From Bacteroidota bacterium (GTDB lineage Bacteria; Bacteroidota; Bacteroidia; UKL13-3): 40,941 nucleotides of DNA. How positions within the stretch are numbered: position 1 is the stretch's first letter; the number at the start of each line of letters is the position of its first letter. The stretch spans positions 1-40,941 of the forward strand of contig CANGPW010000017.1 in assembly GCA_947456185.1 (NCBI GenBank), read 5' to 3'. The notes below the pieces were generated by a model that saw only the letters and a list, made by a program, of their open reading frames with translations, was not told the DNA's origin and did no database searches. Made by a program: the position numbers and the translations under genes. Below, piece after piece: positions 17,165-26,140 of the stretch.

Positions 17165-19960
17165 TTAGCAAACTAAATTCACAATTTTCCCTTTTACAAA
17201 AATTACTTTTTTAGGTGTTTTGCCTTCTAACCATTTTTGAATAGACTCATTAGTTAAAACAGTTGATTCTATTTCTAAAGCTGAAGTTTGCAAACTAAAA
17301 GTCATATTCATGCGGTGTTTTCCGTTTATAGAAATGGGATAACTGAATTCATCTTCTACCAAATAATCAGCTATAAATATTGGGAAAGTGGCTTTGGTTA
17401 TACTTGTTTTATTTCCTAATTGATGCCAAAGTTCTTCGGAAATATGAGGTGCATAAGGAGAAAGAACAATTAACAAATCTTGTAATATAGCTTGCTTATT
17501 ACATTTCAAATCAGTGAGCTCATTTACACAAATCATAAAGTTGGAAACAGAGGTATTGAACGAAAAGTTCTCAATGTCATCGGCTACTTTTTTAATGGTT
17601 TTGTGTAATGCTTTGAACTCGGCTTTTGTTGGTTCATGTTGGTTAACAATAAAGTTACCTTCGTTGCTATAAAACAAACGCCAAAGTTTTTTCAAAAATC
17701 GGTGAACGCCTTCTATGCCATTAGTATTCCAAGGTTTGCTTTGTTCCAACGGACCTAAAAACATTTCATACAAACGCAAAGTATCCGCACCAAAATCAGC
17801 CACAATATCATCAGGAGTTACCACATTGTATTTTGACTTCGACATTTTTTCAACTTCGCTACCACAAATGTATTTTCCATCTTCAAGAATGAATTCAGCA
17901 TTGCTATAATCTTCACGCCAATTCTTAAATGCTTCCATGTCTAATACATCATTTTTCACAAAATTAACATCTACATTTATGGAATAAGTTTCTAAGTCAT
18001 TTTTTAAATTAAATGAAACAAATTTATTTGAATCTTTAATTCTATAAACAAAACTACTTCTTCCTGTTATCATTCCTTGATTGATTAACTTCTTAGCAGG
18101 TTCATCGCAAGGAATTAATCCTAAATCGTATAAAAACTTTGTCCAAAAACGTACGTACAATAAATGGCCTGTGGCATGTTCACTTCCACCTAAATATAAA
18201 TCCACTTGTTGCCAATAATCAGCCGCTTGTTTACTTACAAATTCGGTGGTATTTTTATTATCCATATAACGTAAAAAATACCAACTACTTCCTGCCCAAC
18301 CTGGCATGGTTGAAAGTTCGTATTCGTATTCGCCTTTGTATTTCCAATCTTTGGCTCTGCCCAAAGGTGGTTCGCCAGTAGTTGTTGGTAAATAAGAATC
18401 AATTTTTGGCAATTCTAGTGGCAATTCATTTTCATTTAAAACATAAGGAATATTGTTTTTATAATAAACCGGAATTGGTTCTCCCCAATATCGTTGGCGA
18501 CCAAAAATAGCATCGCGCAAGCGGAAATTAGTTTTTCCTTTTCCAAAACCACGCACTTCTATTTCGTGAATGGATTTTTTAATTGCACCTTTTACGGGTA
18601 AATCATTTAAAAAACTAGAGTTGAAAAGAGTTCCTTCTTTTGCATCGTATGCAATTTCATTGATATCAAAATCAGGATTATTCGGTTTTATTACTTGAAT
18701 AATTGGTAAATGAAAATGTTTGGCAAAAGCAAAATCACGGGTATCGTGTGCAGGTACAGCCATTACTGCACCAGTTCCATAACCAACTAACACATAATCG
18801 GCTACCCAAATTGGAATTTCCATACCGGTAAATGGATGAATGGCATAAGCACCTGTAAACTCGCCAGAAATGCGTTTTACATCGGCTTGTCTGTCTCGTT
18901 CACTTCGGTTCTTGGCCATTTCAACATAAGCCATTACGTTACTTTCATGGTCGGGAGAAACTAACTCCGCTAACATATCGTGCTCAGGAGCAATGGCCAA
19001 ATAACTGATTCCAAAAATGGTATCAGGACGAGTGGTAAATACTTCTATTTCCAAATTACTGTCTTGCACTTTAAAATTTAAGCTTGCGCCTTGCGATTTT
19101 CCAATCCAATTACGCTGTGCTTCTTTTAAACTTTCTGTCCAATCTAATCCATCTAAATCTTTTAATAACCTATCGGCATAAGCAGTAATGCGCATGCTCC
19201 ATTGCTTCATTAATTTACGCTCTACCGCATGTCCACCCCGTTCACTAACGCCATCTTTTATTTCATCGTTACTAAGCACAGTTCCTAAAGCTGGACACCA
19301 GTTTACATATGCTTCGCTTAAAAATGCAATTCTGAAACCTAGTAATATTTTCTGTTGCCTTTCTTCATCAAATTCATTCCATTCAGAAGCAGAAAAAGCA
19401 CCAAAATCTAATTCAATTCCACCTGTCAATATAGAATCGTCAACACCTATAAAACCTTCGGTTTCAAAAATTGAAATCAATGTTTCAATATTTTCTGCTT
19501 TGTCATTTTTAGGATTATACCACGAATTAAATAATTGAATAAAAATCCATTGTGTCCACTTATAATAATCAGGATTTGAGGTACGAACTTCTCTATTCCA
19601 ATCATAACTGAAACCAATTTTACCTAACTGTTCGCGGTAACGGTTAATATTATCTTCGGTTGTAATGGCAGGATGCTGACCAGTTTGAATGGCATATTGC
19701 TCCGCAGGCAAACCAAAACTATCGTAACCCATTGGATGCAATACATTGAAACCTTTTAAGGTTTTATAACGAGAAAAAATATCACTGGCAATATAACCTA
19801 ACGGATGACCAACATGTAAGCCCGCACCACTTGGATAAGGAAACATATCTAATACATAAAACTTCGGTTTATCGCTGTCTTCAGTTACTTTGTAAATATT
19901 GTTATCGGCCCAATATTGTTGCCAATTTTTTTCAATTTCCGTAAAATTATATTCTTTCAT
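17165..19960 (-). CDS. leuS: Leucyl-tRNA synthetase
   Basis: Charges tRNA-Leu. The 931-residue protein has the class I signature as [16 protein letters not shown] (HVGH at 49-52) and the KMSKS loop in [11 protein letters not shown] (DNA about 17834-17850). The CP1 editing domain is present, with [19 protein letters not shown] and [17 protein letters not shown] containing the Asp that excludes leucine. Other LeuRS landmarks are [30 protein letters not shown] and [19 protein letters not shown]. It is somewhat longer than the E. coli enzyme (860), with insertions after the catalytic N-terminus and before KMSKS. It is divergent from ftsX across a repeat-containing spacer. Confidence 0.97.
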   Translation of the reverse strand: MKEYNFTEIEKNWQQYWADNNIYKVTEDSDKPKFYVLDMFPYPSGAGLHVGHPLGYIASDIFSRYKTLKGFNVLHPMGYDSFGLPAEQYAIQTGQHPAITTEDNINRYREQLGKIGFSYDWNREVRTSNPDYYKWTQWIFIQLFNSWYNPKNDKAENIETLISIFETEGFIGVDDSILTGGIELDFGAFSASEWNEFDEERQQKILLGFRIAFLSEAYVNWCPALGTVLSNDEIKDGVSERGGHAVERKLMKQWSMRITAYADRLLKDLDGLDWTESLKEAQRNWIGKSQGASLNFKVQDSNLEIEVFTTRPDTIFGISYLAIAPEHDMLAELVSPDHESNVMAYVEMAKNRSERDRQADVKRISGEFTGAYAIHPFTGMEIPIWVADYVLVGYGTGAVMAVPAHDTRDFAFAKHFHLPIIQVIKPNNPDFDINEIAYDAKEGTLFNSSFLNDLPVKGAIKKSIHEIEVRGFGKGKTNFRLRDAIFGRQRYWGEPIPVYYKNNIPYVLNENELPLELPKIDSYLPTTTGEPPLGRAKDWKYKGEYEYELSTMPGWAGSSWYFLRYMDNKNTTEFVSKQAADYWQQVDLYLGGSEHATGHLLYVRFWTKFLYDLGLIPCDEPAKKLINQGMITGRSSFVYRIKDSNKFVSFNLKNDLETYSINVDVNFVKNDVLDMEAFKNWREDYSNAEFILEDGKYICGSEVEKMSKSKYNVVTPDDIVADFGADTLRLYEMFLGPLEQSKPWNTNGIEGVHRFLKKLWRLFYSNEGNFIVNQHEPTKAEFKALHKTIKKVADDIENFSFNTSVSNFMICVNELTDLKCNKQAILQDLLIVLSPYAPHISEELWHQLGNKTSITKATFPIFIADYLVEDEFSYPISINGKHRMNMTFSLQTSALEIESTVLTNESIQKWLEGKTPKKVIFVKGKIVNLVC

Positions 19961-20107
19961 TATTATTTTTTCTTTTTTCTAGTATCCCTCATTTAAAAAT
20001 AAGGGCAATTCAAAATGGCATTTTTTTTATTTAGAATGGGCTAAAGCCACATTCAATTGTTTTAAAATTAGATTGCTTCGTACCTCGCAATGATACATAA
20101 ACAGAAC

Positions 20108-20160
20108 GTCAGTTCGAGCGAAGTCGAGAACTATAAATGCTTCGACTACGCTCAGCATGA
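20108..20160 (+). repeat. REP-like imperfect inverted repeat, second copy
   Basis: The left arm TCAGTTCGAGCGAAGTCGAG and the right arm CTTCGACTACGCTCAGCATG are imperfect inverted copies. It belongs to the same family as 11631-11702 through the shared GAGCG(A/T)AGTC core. Confidence 0.6.
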
Positions 20161-20257
20161 AAAAATTGCATTATCAAATCTCATTTCTACATTCTCAATT
20201 TCTGTCGTCAAAAATAGAATTAACAACACCATAAACAAAACTGTGGATTGAATTTAG

Positions 20258-20287
20258 TTGAACACTTCCATTAATGAATTATTTTTG
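20258..20287 (+). promoter_or_regulatory. Consensus Bacteroidota promoter for the ftsX operon
   Basis: TTG (20258-20260), a 19-base spacer and TATTTTTG (20280-20287) match the TTG-N17-23-TAnnTTTG consensus completely. Transcription should start near 20293, leaving a leader of about 17 bases before the TTG start codon. This is the best promoter in the window. Confidence 0.7.
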
Positions 20288-20309
20288 TAAGGTATAAAAA
20301 ATAAAAACA

Positions 20310-21182
20310 TTGGCAACTCAATTACAAAAAGTTAATCGCAGAAAACGTATATCGTACTTATCTTCAATCATTAGCATATCAATGGTATTGGTTATGTTGG
20401 GATTATTTGGCTTGATTTATATTCAATCAAATCAGTTAAATAAAATTATCAAAGAAAATATTTTGATGAGTGTTTATCTGAATGATGACATCAATCAAGG
20501 TGAAATTGATAAGAATTTGCAAAGCATCAAAAATTTTATAGACGTAAAAGAAGTAAAATTTATAAGTAAAGATGCAGCGGCAATGGAATTGTCGAAAGAA
20601 ATGGGACAAGACATCGTTGAATTTGCAGGTTATAATCCTTTGCCATCATCGTTTGAATTAAGCATAAAAGCTGAAAGTGCAAATAGTAGTAAAATTCAAG
20701 ACTTAAAAAACAATTTGATGCTTTTGCCAAAAGTTTCAGAAGTTAAATACAGTGAAGCAATATCTGAAAATGTAGGAAAAAACTTAGGTTCATTAAGTTA
20801 TATTTTAATTGGTTTAGCAATCATATTTATCATCATTGCATTAGTGTTAATTAATAGTAATATCCGTTTAAACTTATATGCAAAAAGATTTTCAATTAAA
20901 AGCATGCAATTAGTTGGAGCAACGCATTGGTTTATTATCAAACCATTTATATTTAGAAGCTTTTTTAATGGATTATATGGTGGTTTAATAGCAACTGGTT
21001 TATTGGTATTTATATTATATATTTTACCTAATTATTTTCCGCAAATTCAAAATTTATATCACACCAAAAATTTTACTTTATTGTTTGTCATTCTTATGGT
21101 TACAGGCATTTTCGTAAGTATGATTAGTAGTTGGTTTAGCACAAATAAATACTTAAAAACAAAAATTGAAGATTTGTACTAG
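20310..21182 (+). CDS. ftsX: Cell division protein FtsX
   Basis: A 290-residue member of the FtsX permease family, with one N-terminal membrane helix (SIISISMVLVMLGLFGLIYI), a periplasmic loop of about 120 residues and three C-terminal helices (ILIGLAIIFIIIALVLI and two more near 220-275). The loop shows the usual VYLNDDINQGEIDKNLQSIK and FISKDAAAMELSKEMG. FtsX with FtsE relays division signals to peptidoglycan hydrolases; ftsE is not adjacent here. No ATG fits: the reading frame begins with TTG, giving MATQLQKVNRRKR, a basic cytoplasmic lead. First gene of an ftsX-DUF3098-uppP run. Confidence 0.9.
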   Translation: MATQLQKVNRRKRISYLSSIISISMVLVMLGLFGLIYIQSNQLNKIIKENILMSVYLNDDINQGEIDKNLQSIKNFIDVKEVKFISKDAAAMELSKEMGQDIVEFAGYNPLPSSFELSIKAESANSSKIQDLKNNLMLLPKVSEVKYSEAISENVGKNLGSLSYILIGLAIIFIIIALVLINSNIRLNLYAKRFSIKSMQLVGATHWFIIKPFIFRSFFNGLYGGLIATGLLVFILYILPNYFPQIQNLYHTKNFTLLFVILMVTGIFVSMISSWFSTNKYLKTKIEDLY

Positions 21183-21232
21183 GTTTTATATAAAAGAAAA
21201 TATTATTATTGATAAATTTTAGAAACATAAAA

Positions 21233-21487
21233 ATGAGCGAAAAAATTTCAAACACAAAGAAAACAACTGAAAAAGTAAGTCAAGTTCCAACAGCTGATTT
21301 TATTTTTGGCAAACAAAATTATATCATCATGGCAGTAGGTGTATTTGTTATTATTTTAGGATTTTATTTAATGGCTGGTAAAGAAAATATTTTAGAAGAT
21401 ACAGTGAAAATTACTGTTGCTCCTGTTTTAATTTTATTAGGGTTTATAATTGGAATTTTTGCAATTATGAAACCTAAAAAAGATTAA
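21233..21487 (+). CDS. DUF3098 small membrane protein
   Basis: An 84-residue protein from the ATG at 21233; the upstream in-frame ATG at 21209 would add 8 untypical residues. It has the DUF3098 pattern: DFIFGKQNYIIMAVGVFVII, a Gly-containing turn, then APVLILLGFIIGIFAIMKPK. Two transmembrane helices with both ends cytoplasmic are likely. The family is found between ftsX and uppP in many Bacteroidota; its function is unknown but its location suggests a role in division or envelope growth. Confidence 0.87.
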   Translation: MSEKISNTKKTTEKVSQVPTADFIFGKQNYIIMAVGVFVIILGFYLMAGKENILEDTVKITVAPVLILLGFIIGIFAIMKPKKD

Positions 21488-21522
21488 TTTTTTAAAAAAA
21501 ATAGCTGACTTCGTCCAATTAA

Positions 21523-22332
21523 ATGAATTATTTTGAAGCTATAATTATAGCCATCATCGAAGGATTAACTGAGTATTTACCTGTATCAAGTACAGGTCAT
21601 ATGATATTAGCCACTTCCTTATTAGGTATAAAATCAGATGATTTTATTAAATTTTTTATCGTAAATATTCAATTAGGGGCTATTTTAGCCGTTGTGGTTT
21701 TATACTTCAAACATTTTTTCAAGTCAATTGAATTTTACTTTAAACTTTTTGTTGCTTTTATTCCAGCAGCAGTTTTTGGCATTTTATTCAGTGATAAAAT
21801 TGATGAATTATTAGAAAGTCCGGCTACAGTTGCCATCAGCCTATTATTAGGAGGCATAATATTATTATTTGTTGATCAATGGTTCTCCAAAAATGATACA
21901 CATGATGTTGCTGAAACAAAGGAAATAAATTATTTAAGCGCATTCATTATTGGTTGTTTTCAGTGTATATCAATGATACCAGGTGTTTCGCGAAGCGCCT
22001 CTACAATTATTGGTGGCTTAACCCAAAAGTTAAGTAGAAAAACAGCCGCTGAATTTTCGTTTTTTTTAGCTGTTCCAACCATGTTTGGTGCTACTGCAAA
22101 AAAATCTTTGGATTTATTTCAAGCACACGGAATGGCATTTTTAGATGCTGATAAAATTAAACTGTTAGTAATTGGCAATTTAGTATCATTTGTTATTGCA
22201 CTCATTGCTATTAAAGCATTTATATCCTATTTAACTCAATATGGCTTTAAAATTTTTGGTTGGTATAGAATTATAGTTGGTGGAGTTATATTAACCCTAA
22301 TAGCTTTTAAAATTCCACTTAGCATCGTTTAA
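21523..22332 (+). CDS. uppP: Undecaprenyl-diphosphate phosphatase
   Basis: UppP (BacA) dephosphorylates undecaprenyl diphosphate to recycle the lipid carrier for peptidoglycan and O-antigen. The 269-residue membrane protein shows both family signatures: [18 protein letters not shown] near the N-terminus, with the catalytic Glu, Ser and His, and [15 protein letters not shown] in the middle, with the conserved Arg. About seven hydrophobic helices are visible. It lies 35 bases after DUF3098 and 4 bases before the next gene, so it is in the ftsX transcript. Confidence 0.96.
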   Translation: MNYFEAIIIAIIEGLTEYLPVSSTGHMILATSLLGIKSDDFIKFFIVNIQLGAILAVVVLYFKHFFKSIEFYFKLFVAFIPAAVFGILFSDKIDELLESPATVAISLLLGGIILLFVDQWFSKNDTHDVAETKEINYLSAFIIGCFQCISMIPGVSRSASTIIGGLTQKLSRKTAAEFSFFLAVPTMFGATAKKSLDLFQAHGMAFLDADKIKLLVIGNLVSFVIALIAIKAFISYLTQYGFKIFGWYRIIVGGVILTLIAFKIPLSIV

Positions 22333-22336
22333 GCAA

Positions 22337-23101
22337 ATGAATATAACATTTTTAGGTACAGGTACTTCTCAAGGTGTTCCAATTATTGCTTGTAAATGTT
22401 CAGTTTGTACTTCAAAAAACCAAAAAGATAAACGCCTTCGCTCATCCATATTGATTCAATACAATGACATTAATATGGTAATTGATACTGGCCCCGATTT
22501 TAGACAACAAATGCTTTCATCAGCAATAACTTCTTGTGAGGCAATTTTATTTACCCATGCTCATAGAGATCATTTAGCGGGATTAGACGACATTAGGGCA
22601 TTTAATTTTATCATGCAAAAGCCTATTGATATTTATTGTGAACCACCAGTTGACAAAGCCATAAGAAGAGAGTTTTTTTATGCCTTTGAAGCAATAAAAT
22701 ATCCAGGAGTACCAGAAATGGATATTCATATCATTGATGAAACTCCATTTGAATTATTTGGAAAAACAATTATTCCATTAAGAGTTTGGCATCATCAATT
22801 GCCTGTTTTAGGTTTCAAAATCGATGATTTTGTTTATATAACCGATGCCAATAAAATAGATGATTCTGTTAAAGAAAAAATTAAAGGATGCGAAGTTTTG
22901 GTGTTAAATGCTTTGAGAAGAGAACACCATATTTCGCATTTTACCTTAGCCGAAGCTGTTGAATTATGCAATGAGTTAAAACCAAAAAAAGCCTATTTTA
23001 CCCATATCAGCCACCAATTAGGTTTGCACGATGAAGTAAATGCCGAACTTCCAGAAAACATCAATTTGGCCTATGATGGTTTAGAACTTACGTTCAAATA
23101 A
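22337..23101 (+). CDS. MBL-fold metallohydrolase, PhnP-like
   Basis: A 254-residue metallo-beta-lactamase-fold enzyme. It begins ITFLGTGTSQGVPIIACKC and contains the zinc-ligand motif THAHRDHLAGLDDIR, a later H in WHHQLPVLGFKI, the metal-bridging Asp in VYITDANKI, and FTHISHQLGLH near the end. CKCSVCTSK near the N-terminus is the extra metal-binding cysteine pair seen in PhnP-type proteins. PhnP is a cyclic phosphodiesterase, but phn genes are absent, so the substrate is unknown. It closes the ftsX-uppP operon and is followed by a strong terminator. Confidence 0.88.
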   Translation: MNITFLGTGTSQGVPIIACKCSVCTSKNQKDKRLRSSILIQYNDINMVIDTGPDFRQQMLSSAITSCEAILFTHAHRDHLAGLDDIRAFNFIMQKPIDIYCEPPVDKAIRREFFYAFEAIKYPGVPEMDIHIIDETPFELFGKTIIPLRVWHHQLPVLGFKIDDFVYITDANKIDDSVKEKIKGCEVLVLNALRREHHISHFTLAEAVELCNELKPKKAYFTHISHQLGLHDEVNAELPENINLAYDGLELTFK

Positions 23102-23127
23102 AAAGTGAATTTGATGTACTTAAAAAT

Positions 23128-23165
23128 AAAAAAGCTGTGATAAAAAAATTATCACAGCTTTTTTA
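23128..23165. terminator. Bidirectional terminator between the PhnP-like gene and nuoI
   Basis: AAGCTGTGATAA (23132-23143) pairs exactly with TTATCACAGCTT (23149-23160). Flanking A and T runs extend the stem and make it usable from both sides. It marks the definite 3' end of the nuo operon. Confidence 0.92.
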
Positions 23166-23227
23166 TTTTTATCAATTAACTTTATAAACCAATTAAACTT
23201 ATCAACCTATTATCTCATTAACTAAAA

Positions 23228-23764
23228 CTAATCAATATGATATTCTTTTTTACGTTTAGAAATATCAATTCTATCATCCATTTTTTCTACTAATAAATCT
23301 TTACCGAATATAAAACTATTTCTGGTGTATGATGATTCTACAATTCTATCAGTAAGGTAAATTGCATCTTTAGGACAAGCTTCTTCGCATAAACCACAAA
23401 AAATGCAACGCAACATGTTTATTTCATATTTAGCAGCATACTTTTCCTCACGATATAAATGCTCTTCCCCTTTTTGTCTTTCAGCTCCATCAATTATAAT
23501 GGCTTCAGCAGGACAAGCAACAGCGCATAGTCCACAAGCAGTACAATTTTCTCTTCCTTCTTCATCACGTTTTAAAACATGCATACCTCTATATACTGGA
23601 GCAAATTCTCTTTTTATTTCAGGATAACGAAGCGTAGCAGCTTTTTTAAACATATGCATAAAAGTAATAGCCATTCCTTTCGCTATAGCTGGCAAATAAA
23701 GCTTTTCCTTAAAACTCATTTTTTTGTCAACTACAACTTTTGATCTACTGGTTAATTGTATCAT
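23228..23764 (-). CDS. nuoI: Complex I subunit NuoI (two [4Fe-4S] ferredoxin-like)
   Basis: NuoI carries two [4Fe-4S] clusters that pass electrons toward NuoB in the peripheral arm of NADH:quinone oxidoreductase. The 178-residue protein has both cluster motifs, CTACGLCAVACP and CIFCGLCEEACP. The N-terminal segment before them (KGMAITFMHMFKKAATLRYP) is the amphipathic helix that lies on the membrane. It is the last nuo gene in the run; the transcript then meets a terminator, so nuoJKLMN are not downstream. A repeat-bearing 124-base spacer separates it from nuoH. Confidence 0.95.
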   Translation of the reverse strand: MIQLTSRSKVVVDKKMSFKEKLYLPAIAKGMAITFMHMFKKAATLRYPEIKREFAPVYRGMHVLKRDEEGRENCTACGLCAVACPAEAIIIDGAERQKGEEHLYREEKYAAKYEINMLRCIFCGLCEEACPKDAIYLTDRIVESSYTRNSFIFGKDLLVEKMDDRIDISKRKKEYHID

Positions 23765-23779
23765 ATTATATTTTTATTT

Positions 23780-23807
23780 GTAGAGACGTTGCATGCAACG
23801 TCTTTAC
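23780..23807. repeat. Near-perfect palindrome in the nuoH-nuoI spacer
   Basis: AGACGTTGCATGCAACGTCT (23784-23803) is a perfect 20-base palindrome. Flanking GTA and TAC extend it to 28 bases with one mismatch pair. It is typical of dispersed Bacteroidota intergenic repeats. It lies inside an operon and is not followed on the minus strand by a T-tract, so it is more likely an RNA stem than a terminator. Confidence 0.7.
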
Positions 23808-23888
23808 GTTTTTTAATTATTGAATTTAGTTCCGATTTTGTCGAAACATTTTTCGAATTTATTTTTTCGAATTTCGAATTTTATTCAG

Positions 23889-24950
23889 TTATTTATTGAA
23901 AAATGTTAAAATACCACCTGTTAGCAATACATTTATTATTGATAAAGGTAATAAAATTTGCCATCCTAATTTCATTAATTGATCATAACGGAAACGAGGG
24001 ATTGTCCAACGAATCCACATGAAAAAGAACACAAAGAAAATTGCTTTAGCAAACAAAGCTCCAAAGCTTAATAACGCAACTATATTCGGATTTAAAACTG
24101 TACTTAGGTATGAAAGTCCTGGAAAATTATAACCACCAAAATAAAGACATGAAATAATGGCACCAGAAATAAACATATTGATGTATTCGGCAAATAAATA
24201 TAAACCCAATTTCATAGAAGAATATTCTGTGTGAAATCCACCAATTAATTCCGTATCGCATTCAGGTAAATCAAATGGTGTTCTGTTACATTCAGCAAAA
24301 GCACAAATTAGGAAAATAATGAAACCCATTGGTTGGTAAAATATATTCCAATTTAATCCTGAAACAGGAATAAAACCCCATAATTTTCCATCGCCTTGCG
24401 AAGTTACAATGTCAGTTAAACTCAATGAACCACTCATCATGATTACAGCAATTAGTGACATTCCCATGGCTAATTCGTAACTGATCATTTGGCTAGAAGC
24501 ACGCACAGCACCAAGCAAAGCAAACTTATTATTAGAAGCCCAACCTCCAATCATGATTCCATACACACCTAAACTTACTACACCAAAAACGTATAATATT
24601 CCAATATTGATATCGGCTACTTGCATGGCATATTTAACACCACCAAATTCCATAGCAGTTCCCCATGGAATTACTGCACTGGTCATTAATGAGGTAACCA
24701 TAAAAATACAAGGACCTAAAATGAATAATAATTTATCGGAAACATTTGGAATAATTTCCTCTTTCATAAACATTTTTGTGCCATCTGCAATAGGTTGTAA
24801 TATTCCAAAAGGACCTGCTCTATCTGGCCCAATTCTATCTTGCATAAAAGCGGCAACTTTACGTTCGCCATAAGTTGCATAAGCTGCAACTCCTAAACTA
24901 ATAAGAAATAAAATTAATATGAGCGCTATTTTGAATATAAGAATTGCCAT
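23889..24950 (-). CDS. nuoH: Complex I subunit NuoH
   Basis: NuoH (ND1) is the membrane subunit that joins the peripheral and membrane arms and forms much of the quinone chamber. The 353 residues contain about eight hydrophobic helices and the family motifs YGERKVAAFMQDRIGPDRAG, LQPIADGTKMFMKEE, SYELAMGMSLI and the acidic loop AECNRTPFDLPECDTELIGG followed by FHTEYSSMKLGLYLFAEY. The ATG overlaps the stop of nuoG by one base (TAATG), giving translational coupling. Confidence 0.96.
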   Translation of the reverse strand: MAILIFKIALILILFLISLGVAAYATYGERKVAAFMQDRIGPDRAGPFGILQPIADGTKMFMKEEIIPNVSDKLLFILGPCIFMVTSLMTSAVIPWGTAMEFGGVKYAMQVADINIGILYVFGVVSLGVYGIMIGGWASNNKFALLGAVRASSQMISYELAMGMSLIAVIMMSGSLSLTDIVTSQGDGKLWGFIPVSGLNWNIFYQPMGFIIFLICAFAECNRTPFDLPECDTELIGGFHTEYSSMKLGLYLFAEYINMFISGAIISCLYFGGYNFPGLSYLSTVLNPNIVALLSFGALFAKAIFFVFFFMWIRWTIPRFRYDQLMKLGWQILLPLSIINVLLTGGILTFFNK

Positions 24951-25936
24951 TATTTAATTTCTCCTGCTATTAGTGTGATTGGTTTAATATTATTCAAAGT
25001 TAACTCGCGTGGTTTTACCATATTTGCTGGATAATGATTAGCCGAAATTACTGATTGATGACTAATTTCTTTTGGTCCTTCAATGGTCCAATCGCTTGTT
25101 AGTTTTTTATCGAAACGACAAGTATTACAAATAAATTCTTCTACTTCACCCCACTGATCTTTACGTCCCGTAACACGAGCAACATCATCGCCTTTGTACC
25201 AAATTACAGCTTTTCCACTGCATTTATCGCAATTGCGGTGAGCGTTCATAGGCTTAGTAAACCAAACCCTGCTTTTAAACCTAAAAGTTTTATCAGTTAA
25301 TGCGCCAACCGGACAAACATCAATGATATTTCCACTAAAATCATTGTCGATGGCTTGTTCAATATAAGTTGAAATTTCAGAAACATCGCCTCTATTCATT
25401 ACACCATGAACCCTACCATCAGTAATTTGTTCCGCTACTTTTACGCACCTGAAACAAAGAATACAACGGGTCATGTGTAATTGAATTTTTGGACCAATAT
25501 CAATTTTTTCAAAAGTTCTGCGTTCAAAATCAGTACGCGTTTTAGCTGAACCATGTTCGTAACCTAAATCTTGTAAATGACATTCGCCTGCTTGATCGCA
25601 AATTGGACAATCTAAAGGATGATTGATCAATAAAAACTCCACCACACTTTTGCGTGCTTCAATTACTTTAGCAGAAGTAATATTTTTTACTTCCATTCCA
25701 TCCATTACCGCAGTACGGCAACTAGCTACCAATTTAGGCATTGGTCTTGGATCTTTTTCTGAACCTTTGCTTACTTCTACCAAACAAGTGCGGCAATAAC
25801 CACCACTGGTTTTTAGTTTGCTGTAATAACACATTGTTGGCGGAGCCACTTCTGGTCCTATCATACGTGCGGCTTGTAAAATGGTAGTTCCATCTGCCAC
25901 TTCAATTGTTTGTCCGTCTATAGTTATATTTGCCAT
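24950..25936 (-). CDS. nuoG: Short complex I subunit NuoG (Fe-S portion only)
   Basis: The N-terminal [2Fe-2S] domain (C36, C47, C50 and a later Cys in VASCRTA) is followed by the His-Cys [4Fe-4S] motif HPLDCPICDQAGECHLQDLG and a further four-Cys [4Fe-4S] site with CILCFRCVKV and VCPVGALTDK. An extra CDKCSG and CNTC pair lies near 235-275. The protein ends at 328 residues, whereas the E. coli subunit is about 900; the entire molybdopterin-oxidoreductase-like domain is absent. There is no remnant downstream, because nuoH starts on the stop codon, so this is a natural short form rather than a recent truncation. All clusters needed for electron transfer appear present. Confidence 0.9.
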   Translation of the reverse strand: MANITIDGQTIEVADGTTILQAARMIGPEVAPPTMCYYSKLKTSGGYCRTCLVEVSKGSEKDPRPMPKLVASCRTAVMDGMEVKNITSAKVIEARKSVVEFLLINHPLDCPICDQAGECHLQDLGYEHGSAKTRTDFERRTFEKIDIGPKIQLHMTRCILCFRCVKVAEQITDGRVHGVMNRGDVSEISTYIEQAIDNDFSGNIIDVCPVGALTDKTFRFKSRVWFTKPMNAHRNCDKCSGKAVIWYKGDDVARVTGRKDQWGEVEEFICNTCRFDKKLTSDWTIEGPKEISHQSVISANHYPANMVKPRELTLNNIKPITLIAGEIK

Positions 25937-25949
25937 TTATTATTTTATA

Positions 25950-26056
25950 AGCCACAGATTACACAGATTTCACTGAGTAGTTTTAGGCGATTTTTTTTAT
26001 TCTTTTTAGCCACTGATTGCAAAGATTTCACTGAGTAATTTAGGCTATTTTTGATC
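25950..26056 (-). repeat. Two tandem direct repeats in the nuoF-nuoG spacer
   Basis: Two copies of about 49 bases lie 58 bases apart. Both begin AGCCAC(A/T)GATT, share AGATTTCACTGAGTA exactly (25965-25979 and 26023-26037), and end TTAGGC(G/T)ATTTTT. A fragment, AGCCACAGATTTC, recurs at about 27498-27510, with an inverted AATCAGTGGCT at about 27575-27585, in the nuoE-nuoF spacer. Confidence 0.75.
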
Positions 26057-26140
26057 TTTCCGTGGTTGGTGTCTAAACCAACTACATTCGATTGGATAGT
26101 GCCGATAATTATCGTCAACCAACCTAGGGCAGAATCTATT

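Larger units (their letters stand above)
19961..20309. other. 349-bp leuS-ftsX divergent spacer
   Basis: The spacer holds no ORF of note. It contains an ATTGC-TTCGTACCTC-GCAAT hairpin (about 20072-20091), a REP-like inverted repeat (20108-20160) and the ftsX promoter (20258-20287). I see no clear leuS promoter. Confidence 0.6.

Noticed and set aside
24950-25936. NuoG as a pseudogene broken by a stop codon
   Set aside because: The stop overlaps the nuoH start as TAATG and no molybdopterin-domain remnant exists in any frame between the genes.
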